64,000 nt of DNA, taken from the NCBI RefSeq assembly GCF_001400735.1, contig NZ_LJPW01000150.1:1-64000 (forward strand). Reading direction: 5' to 3'. Origin of the DNA: Pseudomonas caricapapayae. GTDB taxonomy: Bacteria; Pseudomonadota; Gammaproteobacteria; Pseudomonadales; Pseudomonadaceae. This document shows, in pieces, positions 55,502 through 63,821 of this stretch. Under the pieces are notes generated by a model that saw only the letters and a program-made list of their open reading frames with translations, had not been told where the DNA came from and searched no databases. The position numbers were made by a program, and so were the translations under genes. How positions within the stretch are numbered: position 1 is the first letter of the stretch; every line of letters begins with the position of its first letter.

Positions 55502-55774
55502 TCAAGTTAAATATTCGTAACGATTAACGATGGCTGAACTTATCTCCCAAATACCGTCGAAACCCTTTTCGATCGTTACATGATCACCCGGCTCTATTGC
55601 TACGGGATGATCATCCTGACCGAAAATAATTGCTCTACCTGCCTGCACGATAAAATGCACACTCTGATCGTATTGGTATTCAAATCGATCCACGTCGCCA
55701 CTCTCCCAAACTTCCCATTGCTGAGAGTTAGCCTTTTCTTCATCTGTAGCTTTACGGCGGTTGATTTTTGCCAT
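55502..55774 (-). CDS. Small cupin (DUF861-like)
   Basis: 90 residues, a single cupin barrel: SVHFIVQAGRAIIFGQDDHP, IEPGDHVTIEKGFDGIWEI and the terminal VNRYEYL, which resembles the end of DUF861 cupins. It lacks the HxHx4Yx-type metal motif of the cupin DMSP lyases DddQ/L/W/K, so I do not call it one. It is 29 bases from the GMC gene and likely co-translated with it. Function unknown; perhaps a binding or auxiliary protein of the pathway. Confidence 0.65.
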   Translation of the reverse strand: MAKINRRKATDEEKANSQQWEVWESGDVDRFEYQYDQSVHFIVQAGRAIIFGQDDHPVAIEPGDHVTIEKGFDGIWEISSAIVNRYEYLT

Positions 55775-55803
55775 GTTTAGTTACTCACCAGATTAAAAAG
55801 TCT

Positions 55804-57465
55804 TTAGGCAGATGCCTTATTACTATCGATAGCAGGTATATTGCAGTGATAGGGTAAGGCCTCAGGCTGCAGCTGTTTACCCAGCAGGGTGTCACTCATC
55901 TTTTCAGCCAACATAATGGTGGCCGCATTGATATTGGCACTTGGCACTGTGGGAAAAACAGACGCGTCAATGACGCGCAGTCCTTCAACGCCCCGAACTC
56001 GAAGCTGGCTATCTACGACTGCCATCTCGTCCTTTGAGCTACCCATTTTGCATGTGCCACAAGGGTGGTACGCACTCGCAGCATCTTCACGAATAAACTC
56101 GTCAAGTGCCTTACCAGTACGAATGTGTCGGCCAGGGGTATCCTCTCGATAGTTGTAGCGCTTGAATGCCTCCTGCTCGGAGAACTCGATACCGAGCCTC
56201 ATTGCTTCACGCATCACACGCCAGTCCTCTTCAGTCGCCATGTAGTTGGGATCGATTCGAAGGGGATCTGAAACCTTTGAGCTGAGCAGACGCACGTTGC
56301 CCCGGCTGGTAGGCCGCATCGGCCCCACCCCAATCCGGTAACCATACGTGGTGCTTACAGGAATCCAGTTTTTGTCAAAAAAGACAGGAAAAAAATGAAA
56401 CTGGATATCCGGATGAGGAGTAGTAGACGCACTATTGAGAAACGCCCCGACGTGGCACTGGTTGACAGAGGCCACACCTTTCCTGAGGCCAAACCACTGC
56501 ATTCCCGCCCACAACATTCGGTGGTACTGCAGCTCTCGGTTCAGCGAAACCGGCTCTTTGGTCTCGATCTGGATATGGCACTCCAAGTGATCTTGAAGAT
56601 TTTCTCCGACACCAGGCAGATTGATTTTTGGCGCGATGCCATGCTCTCGAAGATGGTCTGCAGGGCCAATGCCTGACAGCATCAACAACTGGGGAGAGCC
56701 GAACACACCGCTGGAGATGATGGTCTCCCGATCGGCCCGCACGTCTACAAGACGATCTTTGTAAGCAACTCTCAGCCCAGTAGCACGCTTCCCCTCGAAG
56801 GTGATCTTCTGGACTTCGCAGCCCAGCCAAATGGTCAGGTTCGGATGGGCACCCATCGAATGGATGTAACCATATGCCGCGCTGTTGCGGATGCCATTGT
56901 GAACGCTCATTTCGAATCGAGACACGCCTTCCTGGCGATACCCATTCACGTCGTCGGTCAGAACAAATCCGGCTTGCTGCCCTGCTTCAAGAAACGCCGC
57001 GTTCAACGGGCTTAACTGCTCCTGGCGTTGGGCACGGATTGGGCCGTCATGCCCGCGATGGATTCCATCGAGTTTGCTACTCTCAATTTTTTTGAAATAG
57101 GGCGCACACTCTGACCAGCTCCAACCTGTGGCCCCCTGAGCCTCCCACCCGTCGTAATCCATCGGATGGCCACGCAGCCAGGTCATGCCATTGATAGAGG
57201 AAGATCCACCTAAGACCCTACCCCGAGGTTGCTGGACTTTCCGATTGTTGAGATGTTTCTGTTCTTCGGTGTAGTACCACCAGTTGTACTTCGAGGTCGG
57301 CTTGAATGCTGACCGAAGGCCAGCCGGCATCCGAATAATCCACGATTTGTCAGAGGGGCCTACCTCTAAAAGTAATACTTTGTGACCTGCATCGGAAAGC
57401 CGACGCGCTAGCACACATCCCGCAGAGCCAGCACCTGCAATCACATAATCGAACTCGGCTTTCAT
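55804..57465 (-). CDS. GMC flavoprotein, choline-dehydrogenase-like
   Basis: 553 residues. FAD loop IAGAGSAGCVLARRLSDAG at about residues 9-27, GMC signature 1 (GRVLGGSSSINGMTWLRG) and signature 2 (SSGVFGSPQLLMLSGIGP), catalytic His in AYHPCGTCKMG and the Asn in SANINAATIM. Members oxidise alcohols such as choline; DddA in marine DMSP pathways, which oxidises 3-hydroxypropionate, is also in this family. First gene of the minus-strand cassette, divergent from the LysR regulator. Confidence 0.88.
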   Translation of the reverse strand: MKAEFDYVIAGAGSAGCVLARRLSDAGHKVLLLEVGPSDKSWIIRMPAGLRSAFKPTSKYNWWYYTEEQKHLNNRKVQQPRGRVLGGSSSINGMTWLRGHPMDYDGWEAQGATGWSWSECAPYFKKIESSKLDGIHRGHDGPIRAQRQEQLSPLNAAFLEAGQQAGFVLTDDVNGYRQEGVSRFEMSVHNGIRNSAAYGYIHSMGAHPNLTIWLGCEVQKITFEGKRATGLRVAYKDRLVDVRADRETIISSGVFGSPQLLMLSGIGPADHLREHGIAPKINLPGVGENLQDHLECHIQIETKEPVSLNRELQYHRMLWAGMQWFGLRKGVASVNQCHVGAFLNSASTTPHPDIQFHFFPVFFDKNWIPVSTTYGYRIGVGPMRPTSRGNVRLLSSKVSDPLRIDPNYMATEEDWRVMREAMRLGIEFSEQEAFKRYNYREDTPGRHIRTGKALDEFIREDAASAYHPCGTCKMGSSKDEMAVVDSQLRVRGVEGLRVIDASVFPTVPSANINAATIMLAEKMSDTLLGKQLQPEALPYHCNIPAIDSNKASA

Positions 57466-57743
57466 TATTTTTCTCCAACCTTTTCGCCAGGCCTATTCGC
57501 GTCACCACTGGAGAGAAAGTCTCGCCAGACAGCTGATGACGTTAATTTATCCAAGCTTTGGCCGACTGGATATTGAATAAAAAATAAGCCCAGCATAAAT
57601 AAAATTTAACCCCCCTTACCCAGTCGCTCACAAGTAAATAAGAGGCGTCGGCACGATTGACAGCGCTTGTTTTTTGCACGCAAATGTCGACTACTGCTGC
57701 ATTCTCCCTCCTGTTAATCTTCTGATTTCATAAGGATGGCCTC
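57466..57743. promoter_or_regulatory. Divergent promoter region of the DddP cassette
   Basis: 278 bases between the GMC gene and the divergent LysR gene, AT-rich in the middle (around 57570-57610). Expected to carry both promoters and the LysR operator. I do not see an operator that I can name with confidence. Confidence 0.5.
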
Positions 57744-58601
57744 GTGGTTCACCTTGATCTGACACTCCTTCACAGCTTCAAAACCATCGCAGAATCGAAG
57801 AATATTTCGGTCGCCTCTCAGCGACTGAACAAAACCCAGGCTGCGGTCAGTATTCAGATGAAAAAACTCGAAGATCTGGTCGGTGAGCGCTTGATCGTGC
57901 GAGGTCATCAGACTGCTGAGCTCACAAGCCAAGGCGAGCGAATGCTTCAGTACGCAACCAAGATGCTTGCGTTGAGCGACGAGGCCATCGACTATTTCGT
58001 TAAGGGCGAGGTTTGTGGATCAGTGCGATTCGGCATACCTGACGATTACGCGAGCGCATTCCTCTCTCCGGCGTTGAAAGAGTTCACCCAGCGCCATCCT
58101 AGGGTGAACCTCAAGATCAGGAATGACATCAGCCAAAACCTATTCACTGCGCTTGAGGATGGCGAGCTGGATCTCGCCCTTGTCACTCAGCGCAATGCAG
58201 ATGGCAACGGGGAAATTCTGCGGTGTGATCAGCTTCAGTGGGTGAGCGCAGCGGGTTTCAACGTCGACCCCAATGGGCCAATCCCTCTGGCGCTCTACCC
58301 ACATGGGTGCGGATATCGCCGCCAGATCCTCTCGGCCCTTAGTGGATGTCCTCTCGATTACGAAATCGCCTTTGAATGCACAGGTGTGACTGGCGTACAG
58401 ATTGCGGTAGAGAGCGGGTTAGCTATTGCTGCCACCTCAGCGCCGCTGATCCTACCAAGCTGGCAGATATTAGACAGCAAGACTACAGGGCTGCCTCCGC
58501 TCGGTAACGTGACCATCGAGCTTCGACAAAGTCCAGGTGGCAGCTCACCAGCAGTGAGGTTTTTTGCAGACGAACTGCGCAAACACGTTCCCCTCAGATA
58601 G
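57744..58601 (+). CDS. LysR-type regulator of the cassette
   Basis: 285 residues starting at GTG 57744 with AAGGA upstream. N-terminal winged helix (LTLLHSFKTIAESKNISVASQ, NKTQAAVSIQMKKLEDLVG) and a C-terminal effector domain (ALYPHGCGYRRQILSALSG). Divergent from the GMC gene, the usual layout for a LysR activator and its target operon. Likely effectors are DMSP, acrylate or a related intermediate. The C-terminal half has a close homologue in the inverted fragment just downstream. Confidence 0.87.
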   Translation: MVHLDLTLLHSFKTIAESKNISVASQRLNKTQAAVSIQMKKLEDLVGERLIVRGHQTAELTSQGERMLQYATKMLALSDEAIDYFVKGEVCGSVRFGIPDDYASAFLSPALKEFTQRHPRVNLKIRNDISQNLFTALEDGELDLALVTQRNADGNGEILRCDQLQWVSAAGFNVDPNGPIPLALYPHGCGYRRQILSALSGCPLDYEIAFECTGVTGVQIAVESGLAIAATSAPLILPSWQILDSKTTGLPPLGNVTIELRQSPGGSSPAVRFFADELRKHVPLR

Positions 58602-58754
58602 GACACTTCCCATCCCATGAGCCCGATCTGCTGGAGGATAGCCGATGGTGTGACATGGAGCGCCTCGGCGACTGCTCTCATCTTTTGTCTGATTGAAAGC
58701 TCACCCATGGCAATCAGGCGGAAAGATCCATGAACACCCCATATAGGATGGGTA

Positions 58755-59180
58755 CTAGCGGGCAACCCGACTGATCAGGTTCTGAGCGAAATACTGCACT
58801 CCAGCAGTTGACTCACCTCGACCGCGCCTGAGCTCAGTCATTGCATTACCTAGGTTTGGCAGGTGTAGAAGCTTTGCATCCAGAACCTGCCAGCCGGGCT
58901 GTATCAATGGCACTGCGGTCGCTGCAACAGCTAAGCCGCTCTCTACCGCGAGCTCGACCCCCTTCACGCCACTGCATTCAAACGCAATTTCGTAATCCCG
59001 TCCGCTACTACTCAATGCCGAAAGTATGCGGCGCCGATAGCCGCAACCGTGAGGATATAGTGCCAAAGGCAAAGGCCTATCCGGCTGCATTCTAAAACCC
59101 TCGGCGGCGACCCACAGCAGCGGATCGCATCGGAGAATTTCACCGTCATTATCACCGTGACGATGGGCGTCCAGCTCACA
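58755..59180 (-). pseudogene. C-terminal fragment of a second LysR regulator
   Basis: Reads on from GEILRCDPLLWVAAEGF to the C-terminal end SRVAR with about 60 percent identity by eye to the effector domain of the neighbouring LysR, but has no helix-turn-helix. Homology stops near 59180, where it meets the remnant of a gene on the other strand. The two LysR tails point at each other, so a second regulator copy was brought here and broken by recombination. Confidence 0.75.
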
Positions 59181-59184
59181 ACTG

Positions 59185-59637
59185 GCTTGGCACATCAATG
59201 CCCTGCGAAACCAGAAAAGTCTGCCTCAATATCTGAAAGAAGCAGTCGAAAACCGGCGAGGCGATGCCACCGCGAGCGAAGCCATAAACCTTCGCCTGAA
59301 ATTCATCCGTAACATGGTCTGCTTCCGGTTGCCTCGGGACATCATGGCCGTGAACAAGATTCAGACCGACGTGCTAGCTAAACGAGGTGTCGAACCTGGC
59401 GACTTCAGCTTCTTCGCAGAGCAGTTGGAAAACATGTTTCTCGACCCTCTCCTTACAGCATTGGATAAATACGGGATCCCCACTCAGATCTCGACACAAA
59501 TCAAGAACCTCATTCTGCCCTCTGAACACTTGAACGACCTGCTGGCGAAACTCCGAGCACTGGCCCCGCGAGTCCCTCGCCTGAACTTAACTGGCTTCGA
59601 AAAAAGCTTGATGAGCTGGGCAGTTGCCGAAATGTAG
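59185..59637 (+). pseudogene. C-terminal remnant of a larger gene
   Basis: An open frame without a start runs from the LysR junction to the stop at 59637; the internal ATG at 59314 gives 107 residues but the coding character extends upstream of it (INALRNQKSLPQYLKEAVEN). It looks like the tail of a longer island protein, possibly a helicase or relaxase, but I cannot name the family. It marks the right edge of the catabolic cassette. Confidence 0.5.
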
Positions 59638-59722
59638 CTTTTCACCCGTATACCGCTGTAACTGGCGGCTAGGGATTTCGGAGTATCGCATCATGACGGA
59701 TAACATTCTGTGAGGAACTACA

Positions 59723-60058
59723 ATGCCCAATCCATTGGTAATCAAAGATCAGAGCTTTTCATCCCAGATTGAAGCTGAACGGTTCTTTTACGGTCTACGT
59801 GACAAGAACCTGGCAAACGGTGGTGACATCACAGGCACTGACGACTTCGCGCTCTTACAGGACTTGTACGTGCGGTACTGCACCGCCACGAAGTGGAAAA
59901 CACCGGGCAGCCCGGTTGCCTATTATGCTCGCAATATCGTCCGTGAGAGAGGCCCAAAGGGTGGCACCACGCAAGGCTTCGTCGCCAAATTCTGTGATGG
60001 CAGCGAGCAGGAATTTTCGATTAAGAAAGCCGTGAAGGCAGTTGCCGCGTCTTCATGA
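59723..60058 (+). CDS. DUF3223-like small protein
   Basis: 111 residues with a good ribosome site (GAGGAAC). The pattern VIKDQSFSSQIEAERFFYGL ... EFSIKKAVKAV fits DUF3223, a small fold related to homing endonuclease DNA-binding parts and seen in genomic islands. No nuclease motif is visible. Function unknown. Confidence 0.5.
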   Translation: MPNPLVIKDQSFSSQIEAERFFYGLRDKNLANGGDITGTDDFALLQDLYVRYCTATKWKTPGSPVAYYARNIVRERGPKGGTTQGFVAKFCDGSEQEFSIKKAVKAVAASS

Positions 60059-60136
60059 AGCTAAAGACTACTTGGGCGTCGGCATGAGTGAAGTTCAGAC
60101 AACCATCACCGATACCTCTAGAGACAGGCTACCTCA

Positions 60137-60694
60137 ATGACATTCGAAGTTTTCATCACAGCATTACTCGGCAGCATTACAGGCGCCATTGGAATGAGCA
60201 TTGTCGTGTTCCTCTGCCGGACATGGATTACCGAGCGCCTAAAGCAGTCCATCAGCCATGAGTACGCCCTCAAGCTGGAGGAATGGAAGCAAGCAGAGCA
60301 AGTCCGAATCAAGTCTGAAGCTGTGGCGTCGCTACTCGCAGAGTGGATGAGTTTCCCGGACGAGCAAAAGACACTGAACAAATTGACATTTGAAGCCTAC
60401 CTTTGGCTGCCTACCGAAATCCTACAGCTCCTAACCAAAACATTGGCCCATGATCCGACAGCGCCAAACGCCCGAGAAATTCTTTCGAAAGTCCGTCAGC
60501 ACTTACTCAAGGACAGCTCGCTAAAAGCATCGGACATCATCATTTTCAAACAGGAGAGCGAGCGCAGAGCTTTCTCGGCAAGGCTAAGTGCGGCTACCGG
60601 ATTTGAGGCATTTCGTGCTGCCAGTGCTACGGGCATGAAAGGTGTTCGTGGGAGAGGCGGATCGAAGCCCGCCAACCCTAAAGATCCAGGATGA
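60137..60694 (+). CDS. Hypothetical membrane-anchored protein
   Basis: 185 residues. One N-terminal membrane helix (VFITALLGSITGAIGMSIVV), then a helical region with a possible coiled coil (EYALKLEEWKQAEQVRIKSEAVASLLAEW) and a basic tail (GVRGRGGSKPANPKD). I do not recognise a family. 78 bases after the DUF3223 gene, same strand. Confidence 0.5.
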   Translation: MTFEVFITALLGSITGAIGMSIVVFLCRTWITERLKQSISHEYALKLEEWKQAEQVRIKSEAVASLLAEWMSFPDEQKTLNKLTFEAYLWLPTEILQLLTKTLAHDPTAPNAREILSKVRQHLLKDSSLKASDIIIFKQESERRAFSARLSAATGFEAFRAASATGMKGVRGRGGSKPANPKDPG

Positions 60695-60732
60695 GTCAGA
60701 GCTTTGCTACCCAAAATTATGTGTTCGTTCCA

Positions 60733-61143
60733 CTAACCGGGCATGCCGACCGACCGAAAGACACGCAACACTGTCGATAACTCCATCAGCCGACGCTGCC
60801 CATCCCCGACCAAAAAGTAGACCGTGTTTCTGGTGACAAAGAACTTCGAATCGACGAACTCAACCATTGGCTGCGTACGCACCCAGCTCGTATCAATGTC
60901 CTGATCCAGGCTGTCGTATAGCACCTTGAAACCCAGAATCATTACCGGCTCCTGGCCCTGGTCTCTGATGCCTTGCAATACCTCCTCTGGGGCTTTCAGA
61001 TCGAGCCAAACCCAATCGCTGACAACACAATGACTGCGGCCAGGAAAACGATCCTTCAACTGCTGCACAGCGTCACGAGTCTCGATCTGGACACCCTGTA
61101 GATGCCGCGCAGGCCCTGACAGCCTGGCCTTTACTTCGTCCAT
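60733..61143 (-). CDS. DUF6957-like protein
   Basis: 136 residues from the ATG at 61143. The block HCVVSDWVWLDLKAPEEVL, VMILGFKVLYDS and FVTRNTVYFLVGDGQRR matches a Pseudomonas family found in islands and near phage genes (I believe DUF6957). Role unknown. Convergent with the preceding membrane protein. Confidence 0.55.
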   Translation of the reverse strand: MDEVKARLSGPARHLQGVQIETRDAVQQLKDRFPGRSHCVVSDWVWLDLKAPEEVLQGIRDQGQEPVMILGFKVLYDSLDQDIDTSWVRTQPMVEFVDSKFFVTRNTVYFLVGDGQRRLMELSTVLRVFRSVGMPG

Positions 61144-61167
61144 CCTAAGACTCCGATCAAATTGCAA

Positions 61168-61453
61168 TTTATGGATATGTCGACCAGGGGCGAATGGCGA
61201 GACGCCATGGGAGGAGTAATTGCGTTGTAAGAAGCCATTGCTCGCGCCTGCCAGCTCTCAACGCCAACGCCCCTTATTCAGCAACGAAGTCCATAGCCAC
61301 CTACCTGCAGCAGGAGCTCACTTCGGGCATGAGCGAACGGGGATCATCGGCCCAAGCATTCGAGGATATCAGACTCAATGATCGAAAGTAGAGCTCTAGA
61401 ATAGGCGTTCTCGGTGGATTTGACGCGGGCTTGGCAGTGCCTTCAGCTTAGAC
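61168..61453. other. Island spacer with no supported gene
   Basis: 286 bases; a 65-codon frame on the plus strand does not look coding. Nothing further can be supported. Confidence 0.4.
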
Positions 61454-61801
61454 TTAGCTACGTTTCTGCGAGGTATGCAGGACTTCCGTATTGGTCAGCG
61501 AAAATGCCGATGCAATCACGTAATAGTCGCCACCACAGACGGTACGTACAAGCGTCATGCCGTCCCGTTGGGCAACGCGTAAGACCGGAGGTGTTATCAC
61601 GGTCATCCCATCGGCTGCTTGCCCCGAACGATCGGAAAACACAGACCCGGTGTAACGATTACCAACCTTAGCAGCGTTCACCAGGAAGGCGTCAACCAAC
61701 ACTTCCCACTCAAAAGAGCTAGCCAATACGACTTCCTGTGGGATCTCAAAACTCAAATCGGATGTCAGAAATTCACTATCCACTAAGCATTTCGCCTTCA
61801 A
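61454..61801 (-). CDS. Hypothetical protein coupled to a metallophosphoesterase
   Basis: 115 residues, no signal peptide or membrane segment. Contains a compact beta-rich pattern (FEWEVLVDAFLVNAAKVGNRY, TLVRTVCGGDYYVIASAF). Its ATG overlaps the stop of the metallophosphoesterase gene (ATGA), so the two are one unit. I do not recognise a family; a partner or immunity-like protein is possible but only inference. Confidence 0.5.
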   Translation of the reverse strand: MKAKCLVDSEFLTSDLSFEIPQEVVLASSFEWEVLVDAFLVNAAKVGNRYTGSVFSDRSGQAADGMTVITPPVLRVAQRDGMTLVRTVCGGDYYVIASAFSLTNTEVLHTSQKRS

Positions 61802-62538
61802 AATTCAACCACCTTCCGGATATCAAAACCGCAATCCTCACTTGGATAACCTCGCTGGTTGCTGATGAGCCGGCAGCCAGACAGCTCGACATCGATCGAG
61901 CAATGAGTATGTCCAAAAATCCAGGCATCAGCCTTACCGACAAGCGAGTGCCAAGAATTGCAGTAAGCAGCAGTCAAATGCCCAGAGTGCTCGCTTCCAC
62001 TCACCTCGATGATCGGCGCGTGGTGGGTGATCACTACCGTTCTGCCTGCGAACGGAGTTGTTAGCTGAGAGGCAAGCCACTCTCTCGCCTCTCGATTTCG
62101 CGTGGCGACATCATCAGGACGCAACCGCCGAAAGTTCTGGTCTGCCCGGATTGCTCGAAAATCGGTCATCTCTGCGCGGGCCACCGACATCGCCGCAGCG
62201 ACATCACCCGTTGCGGAGAAATCAGTCCAACCGCTGGTGCCGAGAAAGCGAACACCATTGGCAACATACGATTGATTTTCGAGGACATGCACGTGTTCTG
62301 CTGCGGCTGCCCTGGCTTTCTCAATGGTGCGATCAAAATGACCGGCGTAAAACTCATGGTTGCCCAAGACATACAGCACTTTCTGGGTGAAGGCCTCATT
62401 CGCCCATTTCACCCCTCTGTCCAGCTTGTGGATGTCCCCAGCCAGCACCACTAAATCCACCTCCGCTTCATTAAACTGGGGCGGGTCGAAATCGGCGAAT
62501 TCAACGTGCAGGTCAGACAGGATGTAGACCTTCATCAC
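61798..62538 (-). CDS. Metallophosphoesterase
   Basis: 246 residues with the full calcineurin-type set: SDLHVEF (Asp, His), LAGDIHK, LGNHEFY, VITHHAP and GHTHCSID, which bind two metals. The family includes nucleases, nucleotide phosphatases and cyclic nucleotide esterases. Located in the right arm of the island and coupled to the 115-residue gene behind it. The start ATG is 62538 (or 62535). Confidence 0.88.
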   Translation of the reverse strand: MMKVYILSDLHVEFADFDPPQFNEAEVDLVVLAGDIHKLDRGVKWANEAFTQKVLYVLGNHEFYAGHFDRTIEKARAAAAEHVHVLENQSYVANGVRFLGTSGWTDFSATGDVAAAMSVARAEMTDFRAIRADQNFRRLRPDDVATRNREAREWLASQLTTPFAGRTVVITHHAPIIEVSGSEHSGHLTAAYCNSWHSLVGKADAWIFGHTHCSIDVELSGCRLISNQRGYPSEDCGFDIRKVVEF

Positions 62539-62744
62539 GCTTCTCTTGGATCGATTTAGGCATAAATTGAATACTCCCTTATCCTCTCAGCGGGAGATGC
62601 GGGGATGTCCGATGCAGACCTTGAAAACGCCGATCAATCCCGTCGAGGTCAGGCGCATCATAACCCACTGGTTCTTATATTAACAACAGAAACTGTTTAT
62701 TTGAACTGCGCCATTATGGCTCTATCCTTATTTTTCGGACGACC

Positions 62745-63221
62745 ATGACGCTGAAGAATGAGATAGGTGCTGCGCTTCGGGCGATCCGGCAGCAGCGAGA
62801 TCTGGGCTACGAAGATCTAAATGAATCGGTATTCCGTACGTCCTTGAGCCTTATCGAACGCGGAAAATCCAACCCAAGCATCGACAAACTTTCCTCACTG
62901 GCACAGGCCCTAGATTTTGACCTGGTTGCTTTCGTGGCCATCTGCGTGTCCCTTAATCGCGGTCAAGATCCGGATGAGTCGCTTGTTGCAGCGCAGAGTG
63001 AACTAGATCGATTCAAGGCCGCTGGTGGCATGAGTTTACTTCAGAAGCAGATCCAAAATGGTGAACTGCTGAGTCGCTCCAAGGGCAAGCCGGCGAACCA
63101 AGGGAACAAGGCCGCTGTGTTGGAGCTAAAGGCTGAAGGGAAAACCCAATCGGAGATACGGCGCGCGCTGAACTTGTCGAAGTCGACGGTTAGCCAGTAC
63201 TGGCACTCAGAGCCTGAATGA
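62745..63221 (+). CDS. Two-HTH regulator (XRE-type plus C-terminal HTH)
   Basis: 158 residues. An XRE-type helix-turn-helix at the N-terminus (LRAIRQQRDLGYEDLNES, TSLSLIERGKSNPSIDKLSSL) and a second resolvase-like HTH at the C-terminus (AAVLELKAEGKTQSEIRRALN). Divergent from the metallophosphoesterase and likely the regulator of this part of the island. Confidence 0.8.
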   Translation: MTLKNEIGAALRAIRQQRDLGYEDLNESVFRTSLSLIERGKSNPSIDKLSSLAQALDFDLVAFVAICVSLNRGQDPDESLVAAQSELDRFKAAGGMSLLQKQIQNGELLSRSKGKPANQGNKAAVLELKAEGKTQSEIRRALNLSKSTVSQYWHSEPE

Positions 63222-63600
63222 ACCCAACGGTTAGATTGAGGGCCTGTCGAACAAGCTGAGCGCTCAACCGCGAGTTTTAAAGCCCAGAAATCCAAGACGA
63301 CCAGTCTTGTCTCACGGCAGCTACCTTGGGCGGCGCGAACAATTGCCGTGGTGATAGCTCTACATGGGTGGCAGTGGTGGACTACCGAAAATGGTTCACA
63401 GCTCAGATTGCAGGGGGGACAGAATTTTCCAGCCCTCCTCACATGTGAGCAAGTCGAAGACTACCCCTGCTGCACCGGCACGGGAACATGAAACTCAATA
63501 GATCCGGCCCGCACGGATACACACCTACACACTTGAAAACGAATCGAAATAAGTGTGCTCCTACACACATACACAGTTTCTAAACTCCCTGTCCTATAAT
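63222..63600. other. Right end of the island, repeats near the att site
   Basis: No gene supported. Near 63531-63556 CACACTT and AAGTGTG form an inverted repeat, and CTACACAC occurs twice (about 63525 and 63561). Short repeats like these beside an att site could be integrase arm sites, but the integrase is absent. Confidence 0.4.
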
Positions 63601-63627
63601 GGTTCGATTCCCTCTACCCGCTCCACC
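63601..63627. repeat. Right copy of the 27-bp att repeat (tRNA-Gly 3' end)
   Basis: Same 27 bases as 48769-48795, from GGTTC in the T loop through CCA plus two bases. It contains no upstream tRNA parts, and the sequence before it (TATAAT) is unrelated. It fits as the displaced 3' half of the split tRNA-Gly at 48626. Confidence 0.85.
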
Positions 63628-63677
63628 GTTTTCAGTACAACCTGGTTTCTCAGCCGCCTGTCTTCCTCAGCTTTAAC

Positions 63678-63809
63678 TCATCTATTTCGAATTACCGGCC
63701 CCTGTCGAAATACATTCATGCCCTGCAAAAGTGCAGCAAATATCGCTGTCAGTTTAAACATCGCTCCGACCAGCCCCTCGATACCAAGCGCCCGTCGACA
63801 CAGCATCAT
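63678..63809 (-). CDS. Possible small protein of 43 residues
   Basis: A short frame (MMLCRRALGIEGLVGAMFKL ... VIRNR) with a mildly hydrophobic centre, next to the island's right boundary on presumed core DNA. No ribosome site stands out. It could be chance. Confidence 0.25.
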   Translation of the reverse strand: MMLCRRALGIEGLVGAMFKLTAIFAALLQGMNVFRQGPVIRNR

Positions 63810-63821
63810 GCTTTCGGACTT

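Larger units (their letters stand above)
48680..63605. mobile_element. Genomic island at tRNA-Gly(CCC), about 15 kb
   Basis: Bounded on the left by the break in the tRNA-Gly fragment (48679) and on the right by the tRNA 3' part at 63601. Cargo: a replacement tRNA-Gly, a DddP-centred catabolic cassette (49.4-59.2 kb) and a right arm with a gene remnant, DUF3223, DUF6957-like, metallophosphoesterase and HTH genes. Codon use is more AT-rich in several cargo genes than in the flanking core. No integrase, transposase or conjugation gene is recognisable, so the element looks degraded or mobilised in trans. Confidence 0.75.

Noticed and set aside
55502..55774. Second DMSP lyase of the cupin type
   Set aside because: The protein is too short and lacks the His/Glu/Tyr metal motif of DddL, DddQ, DddW and DddK.
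58358..58765. 135-residue minus-strand frame overlapping the LysR end
   Set aside because: Most of it is antisense to the LysR gene; the HTH-like stretch near 58620-58730 is too short to assign to a transposase or recombinase.
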